This document shows, piece by piece, positions 1 through 8,173 of a DNA stretch of 64,000 nt (the first letter of the stretch is position 1; each line of letters opens with the position of its first letter). Location of the stretch: assembly GCA_965601825.1 (NCBI GenBank), contig OZ271839.1, positions 620,001 through 684,000 of the forward strand. The letters run 5' to 3'. A model generated the notes under the pieces. It had not been told where the DNA came from. It saw nothing but the letters and a program-made list of their open reading frames with translations, and did not search any database. A program made the position numbers and the translations under genes. Origin of the DNA: HXMU1420-13 sp965601825. Its GTDB lineage: Bacteria; Bacteroidota; Rhodothermia; Balneolales; Balneolaceae.

Positions 1-165
1 GCCTTTACACACGTATTTCATGTGATCTTTAACTACTTCAGGAGTTAATTTTTCTTTTAGGAAAGGATAGATCTCCGGGTGACGAGCTATTATTCCAACA
101 TTACTTCCGTTGCCCTTATCTCCGCTTCTACCATGGGCAATTCTTATAAGTTTAACTACAGGCAT
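1..165 (-). CDS. AtuA-related small protein (partial, 3' end off window)
   Basis: Truncated by the left edge: the ATG at 163-165 opens a frame beginning MPVVKLIRIAHGRSGDKGN that stays open to base 1 (55 codons). The RSGDKGN...NVGIIAR signature is the one I associate with the C-terminal domain of acyclic terpene utilization protein AtuA and with stand-alone proteins of about 100 residues carrying only that domain. Because the gene starts right at the domain, the stand-alone form is likely here. The biochemical role of the small form is not established; a link to branched acyl-CoA or terpenoid catabolism is inference from the family name. No clear Shine-Dalgarno precedes the ATG. It lies 35 bp downstream of the lipoprotein gene on the same strand. 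Confidence 0.7.
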   Translation of the reverse strand, partial: MPVVKLIRIAHGRSGDKGNGSNVGIIARHPEIYPFLKEKLTPEVVKDHMKYVCKG

Positions 166-200
166 TCCGCTAATTTTATTCTGCCCGAATGGTACGCTTT

Positions 201-548
201 TTATTCGATTGGAATTGATAAAACTTCTGAAATATCCTCGTCCCAATAAAAAAGTAAGTGATTTGCATCACTTGAATAACCAAGAATATCCGAAGTTGAA
301 AGTAGTTGTGTTGTTTCACTTTCGACTTTATTTGAATCCGTAACAGTGGGAACCCAAAGTATTACAGCTAAAGTATTTTCATTTACGGCAAAATAGTAGA
401 TGTCTTCATTCAAGTTATTTCTAATCAGGAATTCATCATCTTCTACTATAGCAGAAATTGGTTCGAGATCATTTTCATTATCAAAAATGGAACATGCAGC
501 CGTTACTATAAAAGCCAAAATAAAACCCAATAGCATTTTATTATTCAT
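201..548 (-). CDS. Hypothetical lipoprotein, 115 aa
   Basis: Predicted exported lipoprotein. The N-terminus is a basic/hydrophobic signal peptide ending in a lipobox-like TAAC, so Cys19 would be lipidated; an acidic linker (DNENDLEP) follows. The rest is a small beta-rich domain with no family that I recognise. The sequence after the lipobox Cys (SIFDNEND) does not begin with an obvious inner-membrane retention signal, so an outer-membrane or periplasmic-face location is inferred. It precedes the AtuA-like gene on the same strand and may be co-transcribed. Function unknown. Confidence 0.65.
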   Translation of the reverse strand: MNNKMLLGFILAFIVTAACSIFDNENDLEPISAIVEDDEFLIRNNLNEDIYYFAVNENTLAVILWVPTVTDSNKVESETTQLLSTSDILGYSSDANHLLFYWDEDISEVLSIPIE

Positions 549-630
549 TCTGTATTTCTTTATTCAGTCTCCATTTTTGAAAAAAATAATACCTTTCACT
601 AATTCTAACTTCACATATTGATGTGACCTT

Positions 631-867
631 ATGTACGATTCCTCTTTTCTAATTCATCTTGTTCAAGCTAGAATGCCTTTTGGTAAATATGAAGGTCGTT
701 ACGTTACCGATTTACCTGTTCATTATTTGGAATGGTTCAGTAGAGAAGGTTACCCAAATGGACAATTAGGTCAATATTTGTCGACGATGTATGAAATTAA
801 AACCAATGGCATTGATTCAATTCTTGAACCTATAAAAAAAGAATTCAGACGAAAGCGTTGTCCTTGA
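631..867 (+). CDS. DUF3820 family protein
   Basis: A 78-residue protein whose core MPFGKYEGRYVTDLP, followed by YLEWFSREGYPNGQLG, matches the DUF3820 family (E. coli YpeB belongs to the same family). The family is small, soluble, about 70-80 residues, and has no proven function, although it is sometimes described as a quorum-sensing-regulated virulence factor. The full domain is present. The first ATG at 631 gives about 14 residues before the core, as in other members; an internal ATG at 673 begins exactly at the core and is a less likely alternative. It is a single gene between two convergent or divergent lipoprotein genes. Confidence 0.8.
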   Translation: MYDSSFLIHLVQARMPFGKYEGRYVTDLPVHYLEWFSREGYPNGQLGQYLSTMYEIKTNGIDSILEPIKKEFRRKRCP

Positions 868-878
868 TTTGATTCAAA

Positions 879-1460
879 TCATGAACAAATGCACTCTGTA
901 TCACTAGTAATTAAGATTTTACCCTTTCCCCGAATATTCTGTTGTTCATCATTTACAGATGATCTATAGTTAATATCGAACATAACATACCAGCTACCAT
1001 CATCTCTCCTCTTCAATTTAACTTTACCACTATTACTTTTTAGCCAGTTAAAGTTAGAATCATTTTGATCAATAACCATTTCGCTTGAAAATCCATCATA
1101 GCCTGTAAGGCGGTGGTCAATACCAGCCTCTAAAATTGAATATTCGCCGTTTTTTAATTCCGTACTATATGATTGAAAATTAATTTCAAATCTACTGTTT
1201 TCGCTTTCATTTAAGATCACTACAGTAATTAGTAAGCGCTCGAAATTATTACCATCGTAGCTAGTGGGTAAAAATGCATAACTTGACGTATAGTCTACAT
1301 TTACGTCATCGATCATTCCTTCATATGAAAACGAATAATCCTTGTCAGTCACTATCTTAAAATCACTTTCAGAATCGGCAAACACCGAAAACGGATCATC
1401 CTTGCACCCCAATGTGATTATCACAATTATCAATGACAGAATATGAATAGCCTTTTTCAT
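879..1460 (-). CDS. Hypothetical lipoprotein, 193 aa (paralogue of 2088-2675)
   Basis: Signal peptide with lipobox TLGC (Cys19), then KDDPFSVFADSESDFKI, which closely parallels the gene at 2088-2675 (SEELFSVFPDTDTDFKV after its lipobox). Both then run SYEG/SIEG, a VDYT/IEYT strand, and end in a region with VMFDINYR/VMFEMRLN. The two are therefore tandem paralogues separated by a third lipoprotein. The fold is probably all-beta with roughly ten strands; there are no catalytic motifs. The family is not recognised. The start at the ATG 1460 gives a well-formed signal peptide. Located 65 bp beyond the 1526-2083 gene, probably in the same transcript. Confidence 0.7.
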   Translation of the reverse strand: MKKAIHILSLIIVIITLGCKDDPFSVFADSESDFKIVTDKDYSFSYEGMIDDVNVDYTSSYAFLPTSYDGNNFERLLITVVILNESENSRFEINFQSYSTELKNGEYSILEAGIDHRLTGYDGFSSEMVIDQNDSNFNWLKSNSGKVKLKRRDDGSWYVMFDINYRSSVNDEQQNIRGKGKILITSDTECICS

Positions 1461-1525
1461 AAGTAGATTGTAGTATCACAATTGTTTAGCTATAAGGTAA
1501 ACGAATTAAGTTAAAAGTAATGGAC

Positions 1526-2083
1526 TTAATTCAAATCTAATAACAATCGCCCTTCAAGCCTCACACTCATCGGATCGTAGTTATCAACTTGAATGTTCTG
1601 ATTATTTGTGTTATCCCTTTCAACCAGGTTCGTTAATTCAAGCGGTATATCAACGTCTAATAAAATGTAATCTGCATTGAATTCTCTGACTCTTAGTTCC
1701 CCGGATAATGAAGTGAAATCATATAAAAATGTGGTTGCTTCTCCTTCATCTCTCAATTGAAGTAATGTTGAATAATTACTGGTATAGCTTTTTTCCTCAA
1801 TAGGCTCAAAGAATCTAAAATATAAATCCCAGCTATCACCATTAGGCTGTTCCGTTAAAATTGCGAGGTTATTTACAGATTGATTTGGATCTATTTCTCC
1901 ATTGTCGGAATCAATCCTAATGTTAAATATCGTCCTATAATTAACCAGTAAACGCTCGTCCAACAGATCTGAAATGTCTCCATTTATTGACAGTCTAATC
2001 TCCGTTTCAACTGACTCAGAATCACTCGTGTTACACCCGTTATAGACCAACAGCAAGATCAAAATGAAGTATCTGATTTTCAT
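1526..2083 (-). CDS. Hypothetical lipoprotein, 185 aa
   Basis: Starts with MKIRYFILILLLV and a lipobox-like YNGC, then an acidic Ser/Thr-rich linker (NTSDSESVETE) and a domain that looks beta-rich. I place the start at the ATG 2083 rather than 2098 because the internal Met gives a clean lipoprotein signal and leaves 4 bp instead of an overlap after the upstream gene. The -3 position of the lipobox (Tyr) is unusual, so lipidation is probable rather than certain. It sits between two paralogous lipoprotein genes on the same strand, suggesting a three-gene lipoprotein operon. No recognised family. Confidence 0.65.
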   Translation of the reverse strand: MKIRYFILILLLVYNGCNTSDSESVETEIRLSINGDISDLLDERLLVNYRTIFNIRIDSDNGEIDPNQSVNNLAILTEQPNGDSWDLYFRFFEPIEEKSYTSNYSTLLQLRDEGEATTFLYDFTSLSGELRVREFNADYILLDVDIPLELTNLVERDNTNNQNIQVDNYDPMSVRLEGRLLLDLN

Positions 2084-2087
2084 AGGC

Positions 2088-2675
2088 TCAATTGGCAACC
2101 ATTAACATTTTTCCTTTTGCATCCAACCAATTTTCTGCGCCAAATATGGGATTCAACCTCATTTCAAACATTACTTCTTTATTGCCGTCAGTTAAATCCT
2201 TAATTCTAAGCGTACCTCTCAGGCTTCTATAAAAACTTGGTGTTCCTTCATCAGGATTGTAGAAGACCAATGCTACAAAACCATCGTAATCTGCATCTTC
2301 GGAAGTGGTTTCTGCATCGATAATTTCGAACTCACCAGTTTGCAACCCCGTTTTTTGACTAGAAAATTGGATATCAACACGGGTTGGTTCATTATTAGGG
2401 TCTTCTGTAATAAAAAACTGTAATGAATACCGGCTCGATATGGGTTCTACAAATCCGTTAAAATTGTATTCCTTTACATCCTGATAACTCAGAATAGTCG
2501 TGTATTCAATGGATTCGTTATCTGCATATCCTTCAATTGAATAATTTAAATCACCCAGTAATTCTACTTTGAAATCTGTATCTGTATCAGGAAATACAGA
2601 AAACAGTTCTTCACTCTCACATCCCAAGGAAAAGAGAAAAAGTAGCAGAAATAGTCTTTTAAGAGGTGTTTTCAT
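2088..2675 (-). CDS. Hypothetical lipoprotein, 195 aa (paralogue of 879-1460)
   Basis: Exported lipoprotein: KTPLKRLFLLLFLFSLGC is a textbook signal with lipobox SLGC. The ATG at 2675 is preferred to the longer frame starting at 2720, because the additional 15 residues would bury the signal peptide. Downstream motifs (FSVFPDTDTDFKV, YSIEGY, IEYTT) are shared with the 879-1460 product, so this is the first gene of a likely three-gene operon containing two diverged copies. It includes a DYDGFVALVFY segment, matching YDGFSSEMVI in the paralogue. No enzyme motif seen; function unknown. Confidence 0.7.
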   Translation of the reverse strand: MKTPLKRLFLLLFLFSLGCESEELFSVFPDTDTDFKVELLGDLNYSIEGYADNESIEYTTILSYQDVKEYNFNGFVEPISSRYSLQFFITEDPNNEPTRVDIQFSSQKTGLQTGEFEIIDAETTSEDADYDGFVALVFYNPDEGTPSFYRSLRGTLRIKDLTDGNKEVMFEMRLNPIFGAENWLDAKGKMLMVAN

Positions 2676-2736
2676 CGGTTGTGAAGAGTCAATGCGTGAA
2701 ATTAGATATTCATAAATCAAAAATGGTGAAAAAAAT

Positions 2737-2773
2737 TTACGACATGGTGTAACATTTATTTTACATTGCGTAA
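2737..2773. promoter_or_regulatory. Possible operator: nested inverted repeat upstream of the membrane-protein/XRE pair
   Basis: Between the divergent lipoprotein operon and the gene at 2807 lies TTACG (2737-2741) ... TGTAA (2748-2752), then TTACA (2761-2765) ... CGTAA (2769-2773). The two halves are mirror images with imperfect spacing. An XRE-type regulator is encoded in the downstream operon, so autoregulation at this dyad is plausible. Seen: the repeats. Inferred: operator function. Confidence 0.3.
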
Positions 2774-2806
2774 GGTGCTTTTGACATCAAACAAAAGGAG
2801 AATTAA

Positions 2807-3259
2807 ATGTCACGATCAGAAATTTTATCATGGACTTCAATAGCAACATCAACATCAGTAGTAGTATTCTATGTACTAATGGTTTTTGGCTGGCCAGACG
2901 CTATTCCAGATTATTCGGCCAGATTCACTAAAATTTTCTTCAATGTTTTTTGGATTGCTGTTGTAATAGAAATTATTGTTGAGATCAGCCAACAGAAAAG
3001 TAAAGTCCAAAAAGACGAACGAGATATTCTAATTGAAGGAAGAGGATACAAAATCGGATATAGCATTTTAGTTGCAGCTGTAGCATTTGCCTTAGTACAG
3101 TTCTTCTTATCCGGCGTGATTGGACCACAAGGTGATGCCTACTTATTCGGAACTATGTTTGAACCCAAAGGTATCTTTCATTTCCTATTCCTATCGCTTT
3201 TTGTGGCAAGTGCTTCTAAGCGTATCACTATGATTTATAATTATCGTAAGGATTCCTGA
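2807..3259 (+). CDS. DUF2178-like four-helix membrane protein
   Basis: 150 residues with four hydrophobic segments (about 10-30, 42-60, 85-105 and 125-142) and a cytoplasmic loop KVQKDERDILIEGRGYKIGY. The DERD-x-x-I motif between helices 2 and 3 is the hallmark I associate with DUF2178-type membrane proteins, which very often sit directly upstream of a small XRE regulator, as here (next gene begins 2 bp after the stop). A good ribosome binding site (AAAGGAG) precedes the ATG by 7 bp. The role of the pair is unknown; it is likely a self-regulated membrane module. Confidence 0.7.
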   Translation: MSRSEILSWTSIATSTSVVVFYVLMVFGWPDAIPDYSARFTKIFFNVFWIAVVIEIIVEISQQKSKVQKDERDILIEGRGYKIGYSILVAAVAFALVQFFLSGVIGPQGDAYLFGTMFEPKGIFHFLFLSLFVASASKRITMIYNYRKDS

Positions 3260-3260
3260 T

Positions 3261-3479
3261 ATGATTGAAGGAACCATTAGTAATCAAATTCGAAAACTCC
3301 GTTTTTTGAATGATGAAATGACTCAACAAGAATTGGCTGATGAAGTGGGAGTAACAAGGCAGACCATCAATGCGATTGAAGCTGCGAAGTATTCCCCTTC
3401 ACTCGAAGTAGCATTCAAAATAGCAGAGGTTTTTGAGTTAAATCTTGAAGAGGTTTTTTCCTTTAATAGAGTTGAGTAA
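3261..3479 (+). CDS. XRE-family helix-turn-helix regulator, 72 aa
   Basis: Compact Cro/CI-type DNA-binding protein: the recognition region TQQELADEVGVTRQTINAIE is a classical HTH, followed by the PSLEVAFKIAEVFELNLEEVF helix typical of YozG/YvaO-like small regulators. There is no additional sensor domain. It is translationally adjacent to the four-helix membrane protein at 2807-3259, with 1 bp between stop and start, so the two form an operon. Likely an autoregulator of the operon; the ligand or signal, if any, is unknown. Confidence 0.9.
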   Translation: MIEGTISNQIRKLRFLNDEMTQQELADEVGVTRQTINAIEAAKYSPSLEVAFKIAEVFELNLEEVFSFNRVE

Positions 3480-3527
3480 TACCAATTCATGAAGATGTAT
3501 TACTCAACGATTTGATAAAATTACATA

Positions 3528-3560
3528 GCTGATAATTATTTCCTTTTCAGAATTATCAGC
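3528..3560 (+). terminator. Stem-loop after the XRE gene
   Basis: Perfect 10-bp stem GCTGATAATT (3528-3537) / AATTATCAGC (3551-3560) with a 13-nt loop, 50 bp past the XRE stop codon. There is no strong T-run after it on the plus strand, so it could be a weak terminator, a 3' stabilising hairpin or a regulatory site for the chemoreceptor gene downstream. Confidence 0.35.
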
Positions 3561-3649
3561 CTCATTAGCAATTTCTATTTAATAAAAAATATAGTCTCAC
3601 CGATAAGTCGGCCAAGAACTATAATTTTAATTTAATGTGAAATAATCCA

Positions 3650-5275
3650 ATGTTTAATTTCCTGTTCAATGTAAAGATTTCAATACGCTTGGTTCTTGGG
3701 TTCGGTGTGGTATTAGTTCTTCTTGCGGGTATCGGTATTTTCGGTATTCAAGAGGTTGACAAAATTCAAACCAGCTTAAAAGTTATAAACGAAGAAAATA
3801 GTGTTAAACAACGCTATGCGATCAATTTTAGAGGTAGTGTTCATGATCGCGCTATTGCATTAAGAGATGTGGTGCTAGTAGAAAATGAGAACGAACTAAA
3901 TGCTGCCATTCAAGAAATTGAAGATCTATATAATTTCTACCAGGAATCAGCGGTTAAGATGGATCAACTTTTTAATTCTCCTGATTCAAAAAATGGAACT
4001 GATTACGAAATCCTATCTCGTATTAAACAGGTTGAAATTGAAACAGAACCATTAATTACTCAAGTAATTGAGCTTATCAATAATGATAATTCTGAAGAGG
4101 CATATGATGTATTGATGTATCAGGCAAGACCACTTTTTACTGATTGGTTAAGTGTGATTAATGAGTTTATTGATTTAAAAGAAAACATGAACAGTGAAGA
4201 AACTGCTATTACTTTAGCAGTTGCAAATGGTTTTAGTAGTCTTAGCTACAATATCATGATCGCTTCTTTCCTGATTACCATTGCTATTGGATTATGGGTA
4301 GTGCCTACATTCCTTAGATTTGGGAAAATCACTAATGTGATGTCAAATGTAGCAAAAGGAAACCTTGATGTTGAGCAAATTAACAGTAAAACAACGGACG
4401 AAATTGGTAGCCTGGGCACCGCTGTAGATCAAATGGTTGGTCAACTTCGAAATGTAATCTCCAGCATTCAGGTTGAAACGAATCAGGTTACAGAAATTAG
4501 CAATCAGCTCGAGCAAACATCATCTCAACTAGCAAAAGGTTCAAACGAACAAGCAGCTTTTGTAGAGGAGATTTCAAGTACAATGGAAGAGGTATCTATC
4601 AACATTAACCAAAATGCTGATAATGCTAAGAAAACCAGTGAGATTTCGACTGAAACCAATATTAAGCTACAAGATGTAGCTGTGAAATCTCAAGAAGTGA
4701 TTGAAGCGAATGAGACCATTAACAATAGAATTAATGTGATCAGCGAAATTGCCTTCCAAACAAATGTACTTGCATTGAATGCAGCAATCGAGGCTGCTCG
4801 CGCCGGTGATGCTGGTAAAGGTTTTGCGGTTGTTGCATCTGAAGTACAAATCCTCGCCGAGAAAAGCAAAACTATGAGTGATGAGATCATTAGCCTTACA
4901 AACAAAGCTTATGACATATCTACCAGAACAGGAAAGGTGATGGAAGAAGCCATACCTAAGATGGCTGAGACTTCTAATCTTGTCCAGGATATTACTCATG
5001 CTACTGAAGAACAAAATGAAGGTTCGAAACAAGTAAATAACTCCATTCAGCATTTGAATTCACTTTCTCAGCAAACTGCTGCTTCGAGTGAAGAATTAGC
5101 TTCATCCGCCGAACAGCTTTCTCAGCAAGCAGGTAGGTTACAAGAGTATATTTCATTCTATACCGTTTCTGCTACTGATGCAAAACCGGCTAATTACTAC
5201 AATAGTAGAATGGTATCTCCTAACCACAAGGCTTCGGTAAGCGCTAAGCAACCAAGTGAAGAGTTCGCTTTTTAA
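3650..5275 (+). CDS. Methyl-accepting chemotaxis protein
   Basis: Transmembrane chemoreceptor. Order: TM1 at about residues 12-32, a periplasmic helical sensor of about 165 residues (four-helix-bundle MCP type), TM2 at about 198-218, a HAMP linker, then a long cytoplasmic coiled coil. The signalling tip contains EIAFQTNVLALNAAIEAARA followed by GKGFAVVASEVQILAEKS, the highly conserved hairpin that contacts CheA and CheW. There is no C-terminal CheR/CheB docking pentapeptide; the tail is short and polar. No chemotaxis genes are nearby, so this is an orphan receptor whose partners lie elsewhere. Ligand unknown. Confidence 0.95.
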   Translation: MFNFLFNVKISIRLVLGFGVVLVLLAGIGIFGIQEVDKIQTSLKVINEENSVKQRYAINFRGSVHDRAIALRDVVLVENENELNAAIQEIEDLYNFYQESAVKMDQLFNSPDSKNGTDYEILSRIKQVEIETEPLITQVIELINNDNSEEAYDVLMYQARPLFTDWLSVINEFIDLKENMNSEETAITLAVANGFSSLSYNIMIASFLITIAIGLWVVPTFLRFGKITNVMSNVAKGNLDVEQINSKTTDEIGSLGTAVDQMVGQLRNVISSIQVETNQVTEISNQLEQTSSQLAKGSNEQAAFVEEISSTMEEVSININQNADNAKKTSEISTETNIKLQDVAVKSQEVIEANETINNRINVISEIAFQTNVLALNAAIEAARAGDAGKGFAVVASEVQILAEKSKTMSDEIISLTNKAYDISTRTGKVMEEAIPKMAETSNLVQDITHATEEQNEGSKQVNNSIQHLNSLSQQTAASSEELASSAEQLSQQAGRLQEYISFYTVSATDAKPANYYNSRMVSPNHKASVSAKQPSEEFAF

Positions 5276-5296
5276 ACTCTTCGGCTAAGAATTATT

Positions 5297-5352
5297 AATC
5301 CGTAAAGGCTTGTCGATGAAATCAAACACTTCATCATAAGTTTTTGCGGATT
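5297..5352. repeat. Long inverted repeat between chemoreceptor and SRPBCC gene
   Basis: Outer arms AATCCG (5297-5302) and CGGATT (5347-5352) enclose a second stem GATGAA (5315-5320) / TTCATC (5330-5335). No T-run follows on either strand. It may be a transcript-end hairpin for the chemoreceptor gene; function not shown. Confidence 0.35.
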
Positions 5353-5405
5353 AAGTTCTCTTTACATACATTGCACACATAATCTCACCTAACCTGTTGT
5401 GTGCC

Positions 5406-6329
5406 ATGCCTAAAATGAATGTTGTTCGAACAACCAGCATCCATGCAGATGCTTCTACCGTCTTTTCAAAACTCAATGATTTTAACCACTGGCCAAGCTG
5501 GTCGCCCTGGTTAATAATGGATCCTGATGTAAAAGTGACCGTTTCAAACGACTCAAAATATTATGAGTGGAAAGGAACGCGAACCGGGGAAGGAAATATG
5601 AAAATCATTGGAGAGGTTGAAAATAAGAAAATCGACTATGATTTAAATTTTCTCACTCCATATAAGTCTAATGCCAAGGTTTCATTTATCATTACACAAA
5701 CCGGTGACGAAACCGAAGTTACCTGGACCATGGACAGCTCACTCCCATTCTTCATGTTTTGGATGAAGAAAATGATGGAGGGATTTGTGGGAATGGATTA
5801 TGAACGTGGACTAAAGCTTCTTAAAGACTATGTGGAAAAAGGAGAAGTAGAGTCGAAACTTGAATTTCTTGGAATTCAACCTTTTCCCGGTACAAAATAT
5901 GTCGGAATAAAAACTACTTGCTCAATGGAAGATATGGGCAAGAAAATGGGTGAAGACTTTGGCGCTCTTGAGTCTCAAATTGAAAAACTATCTGGTATTG
6001 AAATCACCGGTTCTTATTCCATCTATCACAAATGGGACATGAAAAATAAATCGGTTACCTACACTTCCTGTTTCGGTGTAAACAAACACCCTGATACATT
6101 ACCTGCTAACATGTTTAATGGTGAAATCCCTGCAAACGATGTTAATGTGGTTCGACATATTGGTCCTTATGAACACCTTGGAGGTGCCTGGAGTGCACAA
6201 ATGAATATGCAGCGAGGAAAAGAGTTCAAAATGAAAAGAGGAATTCATCCTTTTGAACGATATCACAATAAACCGGGTGATGTTCCGGATAAAGAACTAA
6301 TTGCTGATATTTGCTTCGCAGTAAAGTGA
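5406..6329 (+). CDS. SRPBCC-GyrI-like fusion protein
   Basis: Two ligand-binding folds in one chain. Residues about 5-145 form an SRPBCC (START/polyketide-cyclase-like) domain: SIHADASTVFSKLNDFNHWP at its start is the usual signature. Residues about 155-307 look like a GyrI-like/AraC-effector-binding domain (EFLGIQPFPGTKYVGIKTTC, and VVRHIGPYEHLGGAW near the end). The protein has no signal peptide or DNA-binding domain, so it is probably a cytosolic small-molecule binding protein. I use the ATG at 5406; the upstream TTG (5397) would add only three residues. Followed by a terminator, so it appears monocistronic. Confidence 0.8.
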   Translation: MPKMNVVRTTSIHADASTVFSKLNDFNHWPSWSPWLIMDPDVKVTVSNDSKYYEWKGTRTGEGNMKIIGEVENKKIDYDLNFLTPYKSNAKVSFIITQTGDETEVTWTMDSSLPFFMFWMKKMMEGFVGMDYERGLKLLKDYVEKGEVESKLEFLGIQPFPGTKYVGIKTTCSMEDMGKKMGEDFGALESQIEKLSGIEITGSYSIYHKWDMKNKSVTYTSCFGVNKHPDTLPANMFNGEIPANDVNVVRHIGPYEHLGGAWSAQMNMQRGKEFKMKRGIHPFERYHNKPGDVPDKELIADICFAVK

Positions 6330-6336
6330 CGTCACT

Positions 6337-6370
6337 AAAAAAGGGATTCGTAAGTCGATCCCTTTTTTTT
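6337..6370 (+). terminator. Rho-independent terminator after the SRPBCC-GyrI gene
   Basis: A-run and GGGATTCG paired with CGATCCC across a 4-nt loop, then eight T residues, starting 8 bp after the stop codon at 6327-6329. Confidence 0.8.
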
Positions 6371-6430
6371 ATCCAGTATTTACAATCTGATGCCTATATT
6401 CTCCTATCAGACGGTAATCAATATCATTGA

Positions 6431-8119
6431 ATGAAGTTTTTTACTTCTCAAATCACCTATTTCATCGCCAACAAGAAATCGAAAACCAATATTCAGAGGT
6501 TGGCGCAGTTTCTTGCGATTCTTTTAACACTGATTGTCACCTATGGTGTTCTATTCCATGTAATCATGGAAATGGAAGGCCAACAGCATTCATGGATGAC
6601 CGGTTTCTATTGGACGCTTGTAACCATGAGTACTTTAGGTTTTGGAGACATTACTTTTACTTCAGATTTAGGAAGACTATTCTCGATGTTAGTCCTTGGT
6701 TCAGGTATTGTTGTTTTGTTGATTATGCTGCCATTTACTTTTATCGAGTTCTTTTACGCGCCATGGATGGAAGCACAATCTCGAGCACGAGCTCCAAGAG
6801 AATTACCTGAGTCATTTAAAGATCATGTGATCATCACAAATTTTGATCCTGTAACCAAGACGCTCATTGAAAAACTCGATCAGTATCAAAAGAAGTATGT
6901 GTTGTTAGTCTCAGAGCTACAACGAGCTCTTGAACTTTATGATGAAGGTTACAAAGTGATGTTAGGAGATGCTGATAATCCTGATACCTATCAAAAAATG
7001 CAGCTAAACCAGGCAGCTATGGTAGTCGCCTCCGGTTCGGATATGTTCAATACCAATGTTGCCCATACAGTTCGGGAATTTGATGAAAAAGTAAAAATTG
7101 TAACCACAGCAAATTTCCATGAATCTGTTGACATCCTAAAACTAGCAGGTGCAGATAATGTACTGCACATGGGAAATTTACTAGGAAGAGCTTTATCTCG
7201 TAGAACTTTAGGTCAGGATGCCAGAGTGCATACAATTGGCCGTATGGGTGATATCGTAATTGCGGAAGCTACTGCTCATGACACTCCTCTTGTTGGAAAA
7301 ACATTGAGGGAGTCTCAAATTCGCGAACGATTAGGAATAAATGTGGTTGGAATTTGGGAACGTGGGAAATTTCAGGGTTCACATCCTGATACTGTAATTC
7401 ATGATTATTCTGTTCTGATGATGGCCGGAACCGTGGAACAGTTAAGATATTACGATGAATTGTTTGGAATCTATGGGGTAAGTGATGAGCCGGTAATTAT
7501 CATTGGTGGTGGCCGGGTTGGTCGTGCTGCAGCGTATCACCTGAAGCGCCGGAATATCAAATTCAAAATTATTGACAAGAACCCTGAGCGAATTCGAAAT
7601 AAAGAGAATTTCATTCTTGGCGATGCCAACGATTTAAACACGCTTAAAAAAGCAGGTATTGATACCGCGCATAGTATCATCATTAGTACAAATCAGGATG
7701 ACATTAATATCTATCTGACCATTTATACTCGGCATTTAAGACCTGATATTCACATTGTAGCCAGATCTACGATCGAAAGAAATGTGAACTCCTTGCATCG
7801 CGCCGGCGCTGATTTTGTGATGTCTTATGCATCGATGGGAGCTAATGCCTTGTATAACATTTATGAGGAAAATGAAATCATCATGATTGCTGAAGGCTTG
7901 AATGTCTTTAGTCTAAAAACACCGAAGAAAGTTGGTGGAAAAACCCTTATCGAAGCAGATATTAGACATAAAACCGGCTGTAATGTAATTGCTTATTCAA
8001 TAGGTGAAATTGAAGTTATCAATCCGGATCCTAATGAGATAATACCCGAAAATAGCGACCTGATACTTATTGGCGAGACAGAAGCTGAGCAAAAATTTAT
8101 CGAGGAGTATACTGAATGA
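6431..8119 (+). CDS. Two-RCK potassium channel protein
   Basis: Inner-membrane ion channel: TM1 about residues 25-46, pore helix with selectivity filter TLGFGD (68-73), TM2 about 83-107, then two tandem RCK (TrkA-N/TrkA-C) regulatory units. The first nucleotide-binding domain (about 131-250) begins IITNFDP and lacks the GxGxxG loop. The second (about 354-480) has GGGRVG (359-364) and a normal acidic end of beta-2 (IIDKN), so only the second is expected to bind dinucleotide normally. A TrkA-C-like segment ends the protein. This is the MthK/GsuK style of architecture with both RCKs in one polypeptide. The TLGFGD filter differs slightly from TVGYGD, but K+ selectivity is still the best inference. 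Confidence 0.9.
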   Translation: MKFFTSQITYFIANKKSKTNIQRLAQFLAILLTLIVTYGVLFHVIMEMEGQQHSWMTGFYWTLVTMSTLGFGDITFTSDLGRLFSMLVLGSGIVVLLIMLPFTFIEFFYAPWMEAQSRARAPRELPESFKDHVIITNFDPVTKTLIEKLDQYQKKYVLLVSELQRALELYDEGYKVMLGDADNPDTYQKMQLNQAAMVVASGSDMFNTNVAHTVREFDEKVKIVTTANFHESVDILKLAGADNVLHMGNLLGRALSRRTLGQDARVHTIGRMGDIVIAEATAHDTPLVGKTLRESQIRERLGINVVGIWERGKFQGSHPDTVIHDYSVLMMAGTVEQLRYYDELFGIYGVSDEPVIIIGGGRVGRAAAYHLKRRNIKFKIIDKNPERIRNKENFILGDANDLNTLKKAGIDTAHSIIISTNQDDINIYLTIYTRHLRPDIHIVARSTIERNVNSLHRAGADFVMSYASMGANALYNIYEENEIIMIAEGLNVFSLKTPKKVGGKTLIEADIRHKTGCNVIAYSIGEIEVINPDPNEIIPENSDLILIGETEAEQKFIEEYTE

Positions 8120-8173
8120 TTATTCATTGATATTCTAACCAACCAAAAATCTCACTTCTAATAAACGCGCCCT

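Noticed and set aside
311..325. Half parS site TGTTTCAC
   Set aside because: Only one half matches; the other half is unrelated. Similar half sites near 8786 and 63780 were also dismissed.
110..343. ORF of 77 aa on the plus strand
   Set aside because: Antisense to the start of the AtuA-like gene and the end of the lipoprotein gene; low-complexity composition and no homology signs.
4667..5053. ORF of 128 aa opposite the chemoreceptor signalling domain
   Set aside because: Mirror frame of the highly conserved MCP hairpin; no ribosome binding site or protein-like pattern.
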